From Brachypodium distachyon (Eukaryota; Streptophyta; Magnoliopsida; Poales; Poaceae): a DNA stretch of 64,000 nt. Position numbers and translations under genes: made by a program. The notes beneath the pieces are model-generated. The model was given only the letters and a program-made list of their open reading frames with translations, had not been told where the DNA came from and did no database searches. Numbering within the stretch: the stretch's first letter is position 1; every line of letters begins with the position of its first letter. The stretch is taken from the NCBI RefSeq assembly GCF_000005505.3, contig NC_016133.3, positions 13,330,001 through 13,394,000 on the forward strand, given 5' to 3'. This document shows positions 1 to 11,224 of the stretch, piece after piece.

Positions 1-206
1 GTTGGGACAGAGTTGGATACCAGAATGTAGATGGTTCAGTATTACAGATTCCAAGTCCAGGTGTTGCATACATAAGCATGGCCATTGCACTGTTCTTCCC
101 TACCAAAGCTCTACTACAGCGCCAGCTAAATCCCACAAGGGAGCTGGTCCTTGCCCGTACAACTAACGACTGCGATCAATCACTCAAAGATTCTGTTGCA
201 ACTGAC

Positions 207-3200
207 CTTTCTTTTGATAGCCTCCTCCCTTTCTCTCCTTTCTTGCAGAAGCCTTGTATAGATGTTATGTTCCTCTTGCACCCAATAGCCTTCCTCAGTC
301 CAGACGTTTGGAAGAATAGCATGGAAATCTTGTCGACCATTGTTATCATAAGTCCTTGCATTCCCAGGTGGCCCATCAGCTAAAACCCAGTCTAACACAA
401 GTGCCTTTTCAGGTAGAATAACTGCACACAAAGAAAAGGTAGGTGTTACATATCTTCTGAGTGCTTCATGGAGCAGAAAGCATTCAGTAACTTTTAAGAT
501 AGATATTCCATTCCCCTCGTCAGATATGTACTGTAAGAAAACCAAGATCAGAAGCTAAATGCTAATGTTACCTGGCCTTCAAGTTAATATACTTTTTTAC
601 TCATGCCATTAATAAAACAAGGAAATACATGCCATGTTTATAGGACTACGCCAGCATCAAATCTATGTTATGAATATATATAATACCTAGCTAGGCAAAG
701 TGTGGAATATCGTACCATCTGCATGCCACCAATCACCATTTTTGTCATTGCACTTGACAAGCCTTTCAACAATAGAGAGTCCATCAGTCCAATTGTTGTA
801 ACCACCATGCATCCAAATCTCAGTACTATACATAAGTGGCCTCGAGTTTCTGTTATAATACAATCTGACAGTATCCCCTCTTGTATCTGTGCTAGTGTCT
901 GTGTACCACAAATTGTCAACACATGTTCTGGCTAAACTCAACATATTGTGCAATTTATTCTTCTTTGTCTCTACCTCGGCCTTCACTTGTGCCCAAATAG
1001 CTTCATCTGCAGCCTTTTCTTCCTTCCTTCGCCGCTGTTCCTCAGTCTGTGTTCTCCTTTCAGCTTCTTCGATGGCAAGTCTCTCAAGTTCCCTTTGCTT
1101 TTCTTTAACCAAGAAATCCTCAAATATATCTTCATCCATAGTGCTTTCTATTTCTATGAAAAAATCATTATTGCCATTATTTTCATAGACTGACCGACCG
1201 TTAAAGAACACAAAGTCCAATCTGTAGGCCTCCTTGGGTATATACAGTTTACAGGACCACCAAACCCCTCCCAGATCACTCTTGTTTAACCTTTCAGTGA
1301 AAAGCCTCCATTTCCAACCATTAAATGCTCCTTTGATGACGACGTCGGGCTCACTGGCTAAAGCTGTTAGGTCACGATTTAAATAAAGATCAATTACTGA
1401 ATCGGCTTTCACTACCTCTGGAAAAACGAAAAGTTTGTTTCCCATCGAGTAATTTTTGCCAGCGAGTTCTTGAAGCATCCTCTGTAATTCGTGTGGATCC
1501 ACGACATCCTGTGGCAACTCCTGGATATCTGGCTCAACGGACACAGAGGTCTCATCTACCTCATACTGTCCATCATCCTCAATTAGTCCCACTTCGTCTT
1601 CTGCCTGGGAAAGCTCTTCTTCAGAAAGTAAATGTTCAACTTTATCACCTACCCCTGTTCCAACTTCATTCATAGAAAGCCCATCCTCAGTAACTATCAT
1701 CTGCTCTTTAGCAGCACCTATCTGATCTTCAGTCATGGAAATATGTTCCTCGTTAACTTTCTTGCTGGTAGTCATTCCCACTGCTTCTTCGGTTCTTTCG
1801 GTCTGATGTTTCTGCAGCAAGTTGTCAACATCAAAATTTACATGAAGCGCATGTCCACCATCTTTTTGATATGTGTAATACTCATCCTTAGCTTCCACTC
1901 CCTTCATATGTAATGCATCATGCCTATCAATAACAGCCACTTGTTTTGTTTGTTCCTCTCCCGAGGTATCAATGATTGATACGTTTTGTTTTTGGAGACC
2001 AACAATTGAAAGATCTTGTTTACGGAATGCAACTATGGACTGCTTTTGCTTGGGAACACTAACAATTGCCTGGTCTTGTTTGCGGAAAGCAACAATTGAT
2101 TGGCGTTGTTTAAAAGAACCAACAATGGAATGGATCTGTTCAGAGGCATCAGCAATTGATTTATCATGTTTATGCGAACCAATGATTGATTGGTGTTGTT
2201 CTGGTAAATCAAGAATTGATCGGTCTTGTCTATAGGAAGCAACGATGGATTTCTTTTGCTCAGAAAGGGCAGCAATAGATTGGTCTTGTTTAGGGAATTT
2301 GGCAGTTGGCAGGTTTTGTTTATCAAAAGCAATAATAGTTAGCTCTTGCTCACGGAAGGGAATCGCCAGTTGATTTTGTTCATAGAAAGTAACAGTTGAT
2401 TCTTCTTGCTCATGAACACTTAAATTTGATTCGCCTTGTTCATGGACCCTGACAAGTGTCAGCTCAGGCTTCAAACATACAGGTGTTTTATCCATAGCAT
2501 TGCCCCCCATGGGAATTGTAGACAGTGCTGGATATAATTGTTCGTAAGCCTCTTCTTCATCATTGCCTGAAACACTGCCTGACAAATCCATCTCCAATGT
2601 TCCTTCTGCTCTAGCATCATCCATCACATCTACTTCCTCATGTGCCACACTGATTGCAATATTTCCAGACAAATTCACTTTAAACTTGTCTTGATCAGCA
2701 CCAGCTTCATCAACCGCATTCACTTGGCCGGTTGCTGCACTTCTTGAAACATTTCCTGACAAATCTGTCTCAAAAATGTCACGATCAACCCCAGCTTCAT
2801 CAACCACGCCCACTTCTCCCGTTGCTGCAATAGATAAATATGTCCCAAAGGTGCCATGATCAGTCCCAGCTTCATCAACCGCTTCCACTTCCCCCATTGT
2901 TGCACTGCGTGAAACATTTCCTGACAAATCTATGTTAAATATGTCATAATCAGCCCCAACCTCATCAACTGCATTCAGTCCCATCATTAGTACACTGCTT
3001 GAACCCTTTCCTGACAAATATGTCTCAGCTGAGTCATGATCAGACCCAGCTTCATCAACCGCATCCATTTCTCCCATCATTGCACTGGTTGAAACATTCC
3101 CTGACACAGTCACCTCAAATGTGTCTTGTGCAGGCCCAGCTTCATCGACCACATCCACTTCCCCAATTGTTGGACTACTTGAAACATTTCCTGACAAAAC

Positions 3201-5961
3201 CGCCTCAAATGATTCTTGTTCTTGTACTGCCCCATCTTCATCCATCATATCCAATCCCCCAATTATTGCACTGCTCAATGCAGTTGCTGACAAATCCACC
3301 TCAAATATGTCTTGTTCAACCCCAGCTTTGCCTGCTGCATCCACTCTCCCTGCTGTTACGCTGCTCGGTGTGTCCACCTCAAATATGTCTTGATCCACCA
3401 CATCCCCTTCCCCCATTATTGATCCGGTTGAAGCATTTTGTGGTGTATCCGCTTCAGCAGTTCCTGCTTCTCTACTACCTGTCCATTCTGTTGCATCAGT
3501 ACTGAATAGCCTATTGTATGTGCCAACAGTCTCTTCATCTTCTCTCTTCTTGGTGCTCAATTCAACAGTGAGTCTTGGAGTATATCCTCTAGAAGAAATG
3601 ACTTCGACATGAGGAGATATAGTCCTCCTTGATTTCCTATTAGGAGAATCTGCATGACCCAATTTCGACAAACATAAACTTAACAGAAAAGATAATGTGC
3701 TTAAAAATATTCGGATAAATTATTCAACAAACCTGAACTTGTTGCCATGCATCGAACAATCCTGCTTCGAGTAAATCTGCTGGTCACTAATAAAGGCTGG
3801 AAAAATAACAAAGAGGAAACATCAAGCAAGTTTTGCAGCTAAAGGTGTTGTCTGTTGTTATATAAAACCAAAACGAATTTATTTCAGGGAAAAACAGAGA
3901 GTATCCCATTATATAAATGAATCTGTTAAGTAAAGTAATACTTCAACGAATCAAAACTGAATTTAGTACATCAGATGCTAATATCACATTTCAATAAATT
4001 ATATCGAATTGCCTTCAGACCTCACTTCTCGTCAAGAATATATCTCTGGTGCAACAGAGAGGACATAATCCAGTTTACCCCATTTCCATCCACAAACACA
4101 TTGACACAATTCGAACTATTAATTAACTCAGTTTGCTTGGAGATCTGGAATGTTCAGAAGAAGGCTCCTGTTTCTTTTAACCTTTTCCTTAATTTTGATC
4201 TCTTCTTTTTGTTTGGTCTTTTGTTAGAAGATGGTTCTCTTACGGATGGTTTTTGTGCACGCACATGGAAATGCAGTTGTCATATTGTGGGCCCAATGGG
4301 TCGCCTTCCTGCCTGTTCAACATGTCAAGGTAGTATATGGACAATGGTGAGGTTAATTAATTATTGTTGTTTTTGTTAATGGGGGGACAATGTGAACCAG
4401 TGCCTGATGGTGTTGATTGTGCAGCTCGATTTTTCTACAATTTTTGCCTCTGTAAATTGTACTGCTAGATATTGAAATTTTGGAAAGAAGCAAAACAATT
4501 TGCCTATCATGTTAAAATAAAACCAAGGCATGGAGATAGCACATCTCCGTATCTGGACACAGATTAGATAGGTGCTCAAAACATAGAACACACGGGACAT
4601 GTGCAAGGTGTTTGGCCCCAGCGATTGGCAGTGAAACACTTTCTGCTTGATTCTGGCAAAGAGGATTGGTGGCATTGAGAACGGTTCTCAGAGAAACAGC
4701 CATTCTGCTCTTTTCCATATTATCCAAGCAAACACTCTACGATGAAGGCCCCCAAGGTGGAGATGACAATCCACCAATCAGCAAAGGTTGAGGCGACAAT
4801 TGGAATGCCGACAGTTTGAGCATGACAAAGTGTGTCTGCCCGAGGCCCAAATTCTTTTGGAGGCTCTTGGTTATAAAGTTATTATTTGTCGGACTATCAT
4901 CATATTTCAAAACCACCAAAGTACGCTAAAACTAGGAGTTTCGAAACATGGGACTTGAATCCAGTGAACTAATGTATTCGCGCCCAAATTATTCGCATTT
5001 ACAGATATCAACCGTGATGCTAACTTGCATCTCATAACGTTTGGTCATTATGACACTTTGTAACAAGGTAGTCCACTTTCCTTATAATTTTCTTGTAAAA
5101 TGCTTTCTAGCATGACAGAATTGCCATCAGGAGATCAGATGAGTTCTCCACTTCTTTTCCATCCTGTATATACTTAAATCATTGCCAATCTATTCAGGCC
5201 TCTCAGATGCTCTCTAAAAGCCTTCTGACCCTCACTACTCAGCAAGAATATATTTCTCTGATGCAATGCAACATAAATGATGTCATCCATTTGACCCCTT
5301 TCTACTTCCATGAACACATTTTTGCAATGTGAACTAGAAATTCACTCACTTTGCTGGCAGCCAAAGACCGATTCATACAAAATCAGCAATGCTCGCATCA
5401 TATATAGAAATAACTGCAGGTACGAACAAATATAGAAGGTGCAGTTGTTGTGAAATTTTCACTTCAACTTAACCAGCATTATCACTAGCACCAAACCTTT
5501 GGATGATCATGAAGACCGAAACACAAGAACCGGGGAAAATCAACAAATAGAGCAGAATTCACGTCCTGAACTATTTGCAAACAAATCACCTTGCTTTGAC
5601 CCACTGTGCATCCCAGACACACAGACTGTACCAATATTCTTGAAATGACGCAAATCGAAATCCTCCCTAGAACCATAAGAAAACCCTGGGAAGAACCCCC
5701 CGGCGCAAAAAAATCACCTCGATTCCCGTCCCCGGATAGAATATTCTCGAGATGAAACAAATCAAAACCACTTGAAATTCCCGAATCAGATAACATTCCT
5801 GTCAACCAGCCCAATCGCACACAAACAGCAGCAGGGATCGAGGACAGCGGAGAACGTAGCCGTACCTGCGGGAGGCCGGCGCCACCGGCCGGGCGGACGA
5901 CGAGCGGCTGCTGCCGGCTCCGAGGACACAGAGGGCTCTGCGGCCGGAGAGCCATCGCCAT
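207..5961 (-). CDS. SS3A: Starch synthase III (SSIIIa/Dull1 type), N-terminal 1103 residues, partial
   Basis: Plastid granule-associated starch synthase, which transfers glucose from ADP-glucose to amylopectin chains. Four exons are seen on the minus strand: 5866-5961, 3733-3796, 716-3649 and 207-421, all with GT/AG borders and matching phases (1103 codons). The start ATG at 5961 gives MAMALRPQSPLCPRSRQ, a plastid transit peptide nearly identical to wheat SSIII as I remember it. About nine acidic repeats with core LSGNVS and VDAVDEAG follow (roughly residues 130-420), then about fourteen 13-residue repeats with core KQ-QSIV (roughly 445-625). Next come starch-binding domain 1 (about 791-890), a charged coiled coil (about 893-965) and starch-binding domain 2 (about 980-1080), both CBM53 type. 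The third binding domain and the GT5 catalytic domain lie outside the window; bases 1-206 look intronic. Exon 2 adds the rest of the transit peptide. Intron 1 holds a decayed copy of the gene's own upstream region. Identity is very secure. Confidence 0.96.
4005..4860. repeat. Decayed tandem copy of SSIII 5' region, inside intron 1
   Basis: This stretch aligns by eye with 5225-5345 and then 6150-6890. Shared landmarks include the CAAGAATATAT block (4034 vs 5250), CACATGGAAATGCA followed by TGTGGGCCCA (4262 vs 6267), and TTATCCAAGC followed by GAGATGA-AATC-ACCAATCAGCA (4719 vs 6768). About 800 bp corresponding to 5350-6150, which includes exon 1, is missing here. It therefore looks like the inner unit of an old tandem duplication that lost its first exon and now sits in the intron of the surviving gene. 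Divergence is substantial. Confidence 0.8.
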
Positions 5962-6890
5962 TCCCCCCAAAACCTCCTAAACCCACCAAACAGCGGCGCC
6001 TTGCCGTCCCCTCGGCCCTTTTCCCCCCGTATCTAGCTTCTAGCCTCTTTCCCCCCTCACGAGGAAAGAACTAAAAATGGTACACAGCGCGGCGCCTCCT
6101 CGCTTGCTTGGGGATCCCGCGAAATGCCCAGCAGCATCAGCACATCAAAAAGGGTTCTTTTTCTCCTTCGACATTTTTCCCGAACCAATTTTGATCCCTA
6201 GTGTTCGTCTTGGTTTCTTGTTCGGAGGTGCTTCTCGACCGATGGCTTCTGTGTGCACACATCACACATGGAAATGCAAGTGCATACTGTGGGCCCACTG
6301 AGTTGCAAAATGTGAGAGTGGTGAGTTTATTTATTTATTTAAGTACTTCCGCGATTCTAAATTCTTATCGTGATTTTAGTACGAAATTTAGAATCGGAGT
6401 GTACTAAAATCACGACAAGAATTTAAAATCGGAGAGAGTACTTTTTTCATTGATGGAAGGATAATGGTGAACCAGTTTGTGTAATGTTTAGCTTTGATTT
6501 CCCCTCTAAAACCGAATTTTCTATTATTTCAATGAAATTGAGGCAATGAGAATATCTTGTATCCGAAGGCGGGTAAGATAGAGCCATGGAGATGGTCAAA
6601 GCTTAGAACACCCAGAAAAAAAAAATGAAAACCTAAATTGTAGCATGCGGAAGACGAGGTGTTTGATTGTGGTGAGGCAGCCACTTCTCTTTGTTTCCAA
6701 CAGGATGATTGGCAGGATTGAGGGATCGTTCTAATACGGTCTAGCATTCTTCTCTTTTGTAGGTTATCCAAGCTTTTCCTTTATATAGAAAACCTTTTCA
6801 AGGCAGAGATGAAAATCTACCAATCAGCAGTTGAGGTTGTGGACACGATTCAGATACCGACATTTGAACACGAGAAAGTGGTTTGTTGAT
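5962..6890 (-). promoter_or_regulatory. SSIII upstream/5' UTR region, outer copy of the duplication
   Basis: This is the sequence immediately upstream of the SSIII ATG. It is GC- and pyrimidine-rich close to the start and then homologous to the intronic ghost copy from about 6150 onward. The duplicated part includes the conserved CATGGAAATGCA and CCAATCAGCA blocks, so these are candidate control sites that both copies kept. No convincing TATA box was located. A Stowaway-like MITE (6344-6440) interrupts this copy only. Confidence 0.55.
6344..6440. mobile_element. Stowaway-like MITE
   Basis: About 97 bp of near-perfect inverted repeat. The left arm TACTTCCGCGATTCTAAATT is mirrored at the right end by AATTTAAAATCGGAGAGAGT, and a second internal GATTTTAGTA / TACTAAAATC pair folds inside. 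The ends carry TA, as expected for Stowaway. The homologous position in the intronic SSIII copy (near 4375) lacks it, so the ghost copy acts as an empty site. Confidence 0.8.
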
Positions 6891-6911
6891 CCTAAAATCA
6901 TCGGTCACAAT

Positions 6912-7145
6912 TTATGTCCTCATTGGTGCCTTTTTAAACATTCCAATTGCATGTTGGTTGAGTTGTTTGTCCACAAGCTCTCTTGGTGTCGTATTATTTG
7001 GATCATGAACATAAAATCCTTCTTCAACAATTCTCCACAACTCCGTTGAAGTGCTCTTGAAATGAGTTCTCATTCTATGAAACCAATCAACATAGTTAGT
7101 GGAGGTTAGCATGGAGGGATCTCCTTGATTGAACATAGGAGGCAT
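6912..7145 (-). pseudogene. Copia-type gag (UBN2) fragment
   Basis: The minus-strand reading begins MPPMFNQGDPSMLTSTNY and continues with a VDWFHRMRTHF block and LWRIVEEGFYVHDP, the pattern of UBN2/DUF4219 gag of plant copia-like elements. It is only the N-terminal 77 residues. No protease, integrase or reverse transcriptase follows, so it is a truncated retrotransposon remnant. The upstream (higher-coordinate) flank shows a leader/LTR-like stretch. Confidence 0.65.
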
Positions 7146-7790
7146 TTGACCATGGTGAAACTCTAGATCTCAATCTTCTTCTCCAAATCTCAAAGTATTG
7201 GTTTGGGGGATCAACTATGGAGGGAGATTGAGGGAAATGAAGTTCTTGTGTTCTTGAAGAGAGAGAGGGGTTGTTCTTGGCTAAAGCTCGGGCAAAAGAC
7301 CCGTCGGGGACGAAGGGGTATTTATATGGGGTCCCCAAAATCGAACCGTTATGCTCTGCGCAGACACAGGCCGGAACTTCCGGTCAGGAGCCGGAACTTC
7401 CGGCTACCCAGAAGTTCTGCATATTCCCGGAAGTTCCGCATTTTCCTCCCGGAGGTTGGGGCGGAAGTTCCGGCCACTGCAGGCAAAACACAACGAGCTG
7501 AATTTTGTTCTTTCTCTCTCACTTTTTGGGATAGGCTTTTTAGTGGGTGCAATTTGTGTGGTTGTGTACGTAATAGTACGAATGTCCTACGACTCAAATC
7601 AAATCAAAAAGACGCTAATACCGCTATGCTTCTTAGCATCTTGAGGGTCCACTTCATTGTCTTGTGCCAATTCTTTATAAAATCTGAATACTTGACACAC
7701 AATTAGACACACAACATGTTTTCATCTCCACCAAAATCACTTAGGAGAGAAATGCCCTTTCAACGACTTGTTAACTTCCTTTGACCGTGC
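7146..7790 (-). mobile_element. Degenerate LTR/leader of the copia-like fragment
   Basis: This is the flank on the 5' side of the gag fragment. It contains a cluster (7371-7476) of alternating GGAACTTCCGG / CCGGAAGTTCCG palindromic motifs, which I associate with LTR and leader regions of grass retrotransposons. Both ends are undefined and no TG..CA boundary or target duplication was found, so extent and class are uncertain. Confidence 0.4.
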
Positions 7791-7944
7791 CTCGTTGGCA
7801 GGTTGACCAATCATAGGAAATGTTGATTTAGTGTTTGCCGCGTAAAAATTATGGCTCGGCGGCCCATATAAGGGGGGTTTATACATTTTACTATAACACT
7901 GACCACTTGTCGGCGGGTTGACTTCTCATTTTTTGTTTTAGGAT

Positions 7945-8420
7945 TTTTCAGTGTCTTCTTCAAAATGGTGATGCGGCGGCGACATCTTGTAGCCAGAACA
8001 AGGTCCTCCCTGCACTGTTCGTGCTCGGGAAGTGCGTCTGGAGATGTGTGTCCAGCAAATCCCTTGGGACGTGGCCAGCTTTTCGGGTTTCCGGCGAATC
8101 CCTTGGTTTTCGGTCGGCTTTCGTGTTTGTTCGTGTGGTTTTAGGTCTGGCTCTTCCGCTCTAGGGTTCTCATCTTCGGCGGTGGTTGCTGCTCCGATGC
8201 GCTGGTTCTTTAGGGTCTTAGCACGACAACTACCCCACCGTCTACTACCACAAGCCCTCCTTTTGCAAGTTGATGGCCTGTCTTTTGGCATGTTCTAGTG
8301 CTTGTTGCCGTCACTAGGTGGTCCAAGGACCTATTTGTAATTTTTATTATTTAGAGGGCTTTTTGTACTGTTGTTGACAATTATTAATAATCGGTCATCC
8401 TCCTCGTAAGAAAAAAAAAA
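7945..8420 (+). mobile_element. LINE-like 3' end, copy 1
   Basis: This stretch is a diverged direct duplicate of 10321-10819. Shared blocks include CAGTGTCTT, AATCCCTTGG-TTTCGGTCGG, CTTTCGTGTTTGTTCGTGTG and AGGTGGT-CAAG. It ends in a ten-base poly(A) tract (8411-8420) at the equivalent place to copy 2, which suggests reverse-transcribed 3' ends of a non-LTR element. There is no ORF with recognisable reverse transcriptase, so the class is inferred from the A tail and repetition only. Confidence 0.5.
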
Positions 8421-9113
8421 CTCTGTCGTAAGGATGCAACTAATCAAGCAAGTGTGCTACTCCGTTTGATCTATATTACTTAGTTACATGTGTATGTAGA
8501 CAAAATTGCGACAAGTAATATTGATCTGAGGGAGAGTGCTATTTTGCTATGTCGGAAAAAAGAGCAAGATTTGGGATTAACACTTGTTTTTCCGTTGGTT
8601 AATTCCGAGTATATTAAAAAGGGTACGTCTGCGTGTTGTGGACCAGCTTTGGAAAAGAAGGAAAGCAAAAGATTGGATCAATTCTGACCGTCCATGGGCC
8701 GGTTTGCGTGCATGTCGATGAGGTGCATGCCGTGGGTAAGTTTCGTCTGCTGGCGAGTGAAGCGGCCAAGATGAATTAACCATCATTTCTGTTAAAACCA
8801 AGTTTGATGAGAGTGTGCTAATTTCTTCACGGAAGTGTGCACGCGTCCGCGGCGCGAGCTAGCTTCAGACGGAACGCTAGCTCTCCTGGAATAGAATACG
8901 TCTAGATTTCCTTTTTCCGGACGTCGTCGGATTGTCCCCTGCAACGTCGTCTGTCCGCCCCGTCCAACGCCGAAACCCATCTCCCGCAGGATCGCGCGCG
9001 CGCTGCCACCGATCCCTCCCCAAAATCTTCCTCGGCTCGATCTACTCCCTCATCACCGTGATTCTCTCCCCAAAATCTTCCTCGGCTGGCCCCGCTCCTC
9101 TCTTCCTTCCGGG
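8421..9113. other. Intergenic, no gene recognised
   Basis: No convincing coding or RNA signal. The segment from about 8930 is GC-rich, and the 20-base phrase CCCCAAAATCTTCCTCGGCT occurs twice, at about 9018 and 9070. Confidence 0.4.
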
Positions 9114-9389
9114 TTGAAAGAAACTCTCTGCGATATATGGGGATCGAGCTACGTCTACCTGCTCGACCTTAATTTCGGATCAAAGAAGAAGCCTGCGCGC
9201 CCTCAAGGGCCAGCGGCAGCAACAAACCTCAATCCGGCGAGGAAGCCGCCACCAATGCCCACCGTGCCCAGAAAGAAGCCCGCCTCTCCAAGGGCCAGCT
9301 GCAGGTTACGAGTAGACGCGCTCGCTTCCATCTCCTCGGCTACAGCAGCTGCTGTTCCTGGAGCTGCCTCCCTGCTGGAAGCTGCTTAA
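9114..9389 (+). CDS. Possible small hypothetical protein (91 aa)
   Basis: An open frame that begins MKETLCDIWGSSYVYLLDL and continues with a proline- and lysine-rich stretch containing two similar units, KKPARPQGPAAA and KKPASPRASC, and ends in SLLEAA. I recognise no family. The T-rich sequence after the stop (9400-9600) resembles a plant 3' UTR, but there is no independent support for expression. It may equally be a chance frame in GC-rich DNA. Confidence 0.15.
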   Translation: MKETLCDIWGSSYVYLLDLNFGSKKKPARPQGPAAATNLNPARKPPPMPTVPRKKPASPRASCRLRVDALASISSATAAAVPGAASLLEAA

Positions 9390-10034
9390 TTGCTCTGCAG
9401 TAATGGCAATACTGCAGAAATCTGCATAGAAATTCCATCAGTAGTAACCGATCGATCTATACGGTCGATCTCTTTGTATGGATGGGATTTCGATTTTGGG
9501 TCATGTAAAACGGCGGCTTGTTTTATCTCAGTAATGTATGTTTGAGATGTCGAGACTGAAGAAGCAGAAATTTAATGATATCTGATCCATGATTGTTAAC
9601 CATGAAAATTTGCAGCTTCTTTCTGGTGCTATGATATCTCTGATCCATTAATTTGTTGCTGGTTCTGCAGCAAAATGGTGGCCACGAAATGTAGTGCTAC
9701 TACTAGCTAGTACATCTTCGTAGTAAACTTATTTGGCATCAATGCATTTTTCTATAAACGGAAAAAAAGATTTTCCAGCCTCCAGCTAACGTGTGTCACG
9801 TGCATCGACAACGAGATCTAAGCTGCCAGCTGCACTTGTTTGGGACCGGATCGAATTATACGTACGCACATGTGTACAGGACAAACTTAATTCCCAACAG
9901 TCCAATTCGAAACGTACCATCATACCCCATACGTACAACCCAGAATTATGTACGTACGTGCATGTCCGTGTTCGGCATGCATGTTTCATTCATTCAATAC
10001 AGCGTGTCTCTTGTGTATTGTTTTTAATTATATG
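9390..10034. other. Intergenic, no gene recognised
   Basis: AT-rich sequence with several GTACGTAC-type palindromes near 9860-9960. I see no coding or RNA gene. Confidence 0.4.
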
Positions 10035-10146
10035 CTCCCTCCGTCCTATATGACTCAAATTTGCCCAAATATAGATGTATCTATATATACAAAAAGTGTC
10101 TTCGTACATGTAATACAATGTCACTTAATATGTGATGGAGGGAGTA
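10035..10146. mobile_element. Stowaway MITE
   Basis: 112 bp starting CTCCCTCCGTCCTATATGAC and ending TGATGGAGGGAGTA. The terminal inverted repeat CTCCCTCCGTC is the hallmark of grass Stowaway MITEs. The internal AAATATAGATGTATCTATATA segment is typical of a very abundant Pooideae subfamily. Confidence 0.9.
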
Positions 10147-10320
10147 CATCGGATATTTGGTTGCCACACTTTTGACACTCCATCGAATGTGAGGCGTACA
10201 TTACGTTGTGTAGTATGGCCACATGTAACTTATAACCACGACAAGAATTTAGAATCGGAAGAAGTATCTATACTTGCTGAGAAATCAAATCAATATGAAT
10301 CGATACAACTAACCTCCTAG

Positions 10321-10819
10321 CTTTCAGTGTCTTTCTCAAGATGGTGAGGTGGCAGTGATATGATATCTTGTCACCCGAACAATTAAGGTCCTCCCGTTCT
10401 GTTCTCGCTCCGGCAGTGCGCCTAGCGTCAGTGAAGGGCATGTGGAGCCGTGTGTCCGACGAATCCCTAGTATTCGGCCGCCTTTTCGGACGTGAATCCC
10501 TTGGGTTTCGGTCGGCTTTCGTGTTTGTTCGTGTGATTTGAGGTCTGGCTATTTCGATTTGTGATTCTCACCTTTGGCGATGGTTGTTACTCTGTTGCAC
10601 TGGTCCTTTGGGGCCTTACCACGATGACTATCCCATCATCTATTACCACAAGCTCTGCTCGGTTCCGGTGAAAATGGGGACGAGGACGGTGACCCATCTT
10701 CGACTCGTTTCAGTGCTTCTTGCCGTAGCTAGGTGGTTCAAGAACATACCTGTTATTTTTATTACTTTTAACACTCTCTGTAATGTTGTTGATGATGTGG
10801 TTCTACTGGGAAAAAAAAA
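10321..10819 (+). mobile_element. LINE-like 3' end, copy 2
   Basis: Direct-orientation partner of 7945-8420, with the same order of conserved blocks and a nine-base poly(A) end at 10811-10819. It carries a small insertion relative to copy 1 around 10430-10500. Non-coding. It lies 0.4 kb upstream of the PPO gene. Confidence 0.5.
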
Positions 10820-11162
10820 CGCATCTACACATAGATATGCGCACGCTAAACACGACAATGTCTGCATCAATGGTAAAAGCTTGCATCTGGATGCTATAGG
10901 CTCGCACGTTAACGTAGATCATATATATATCGCGTGGTGATCGATCCAGACGCACGCGGCCTACCGTATCGATTGGGGATTGCGCGGTGTCTGCTGGGGG
11001 TGGTCACAACATGCATGGATAGACTCGATCACTACCGTCCATATATACAGCTAGCAGCTATCAGCTATGTGTCTGTTCTCTTCGTTTCTAAGAATTTCTA
11101 AGAATTTCATATATGGCGTACAGCCGGTACGTGGTGTCTGCCGTTCACACACGCGCACGTAC

Positions 11163-11172
11163 TATAAAAATA
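11163..11172 (+). promoter_or_regulatory. TATA box of PPO
   Basis: TATAAAAATA lies 62 bp upstream of the PPO start codon, with a CA-rich leader between them. The spacing fits a short 5' UTR of about 30 bases. Confidence 0.7.
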
Positions 11173-11224
11173 CCCGGCCGGGGTTCATATATCCATACAC
11201 ACAGACACACAGACACTCATTGGA

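Noticed and set aside
1..206. Possible fifth exon of SSIII
   Set aside because: No frame matches the expected continuation after the KRK end of exon 4, and no acceptor with coding sequence follows; treated as intron.
9786..10053. Overlapping short open frames upstream of the 10035 MITE
   Set aside because: Partly in a MITE and palindromic GTAC-rich DNA, no coding features.
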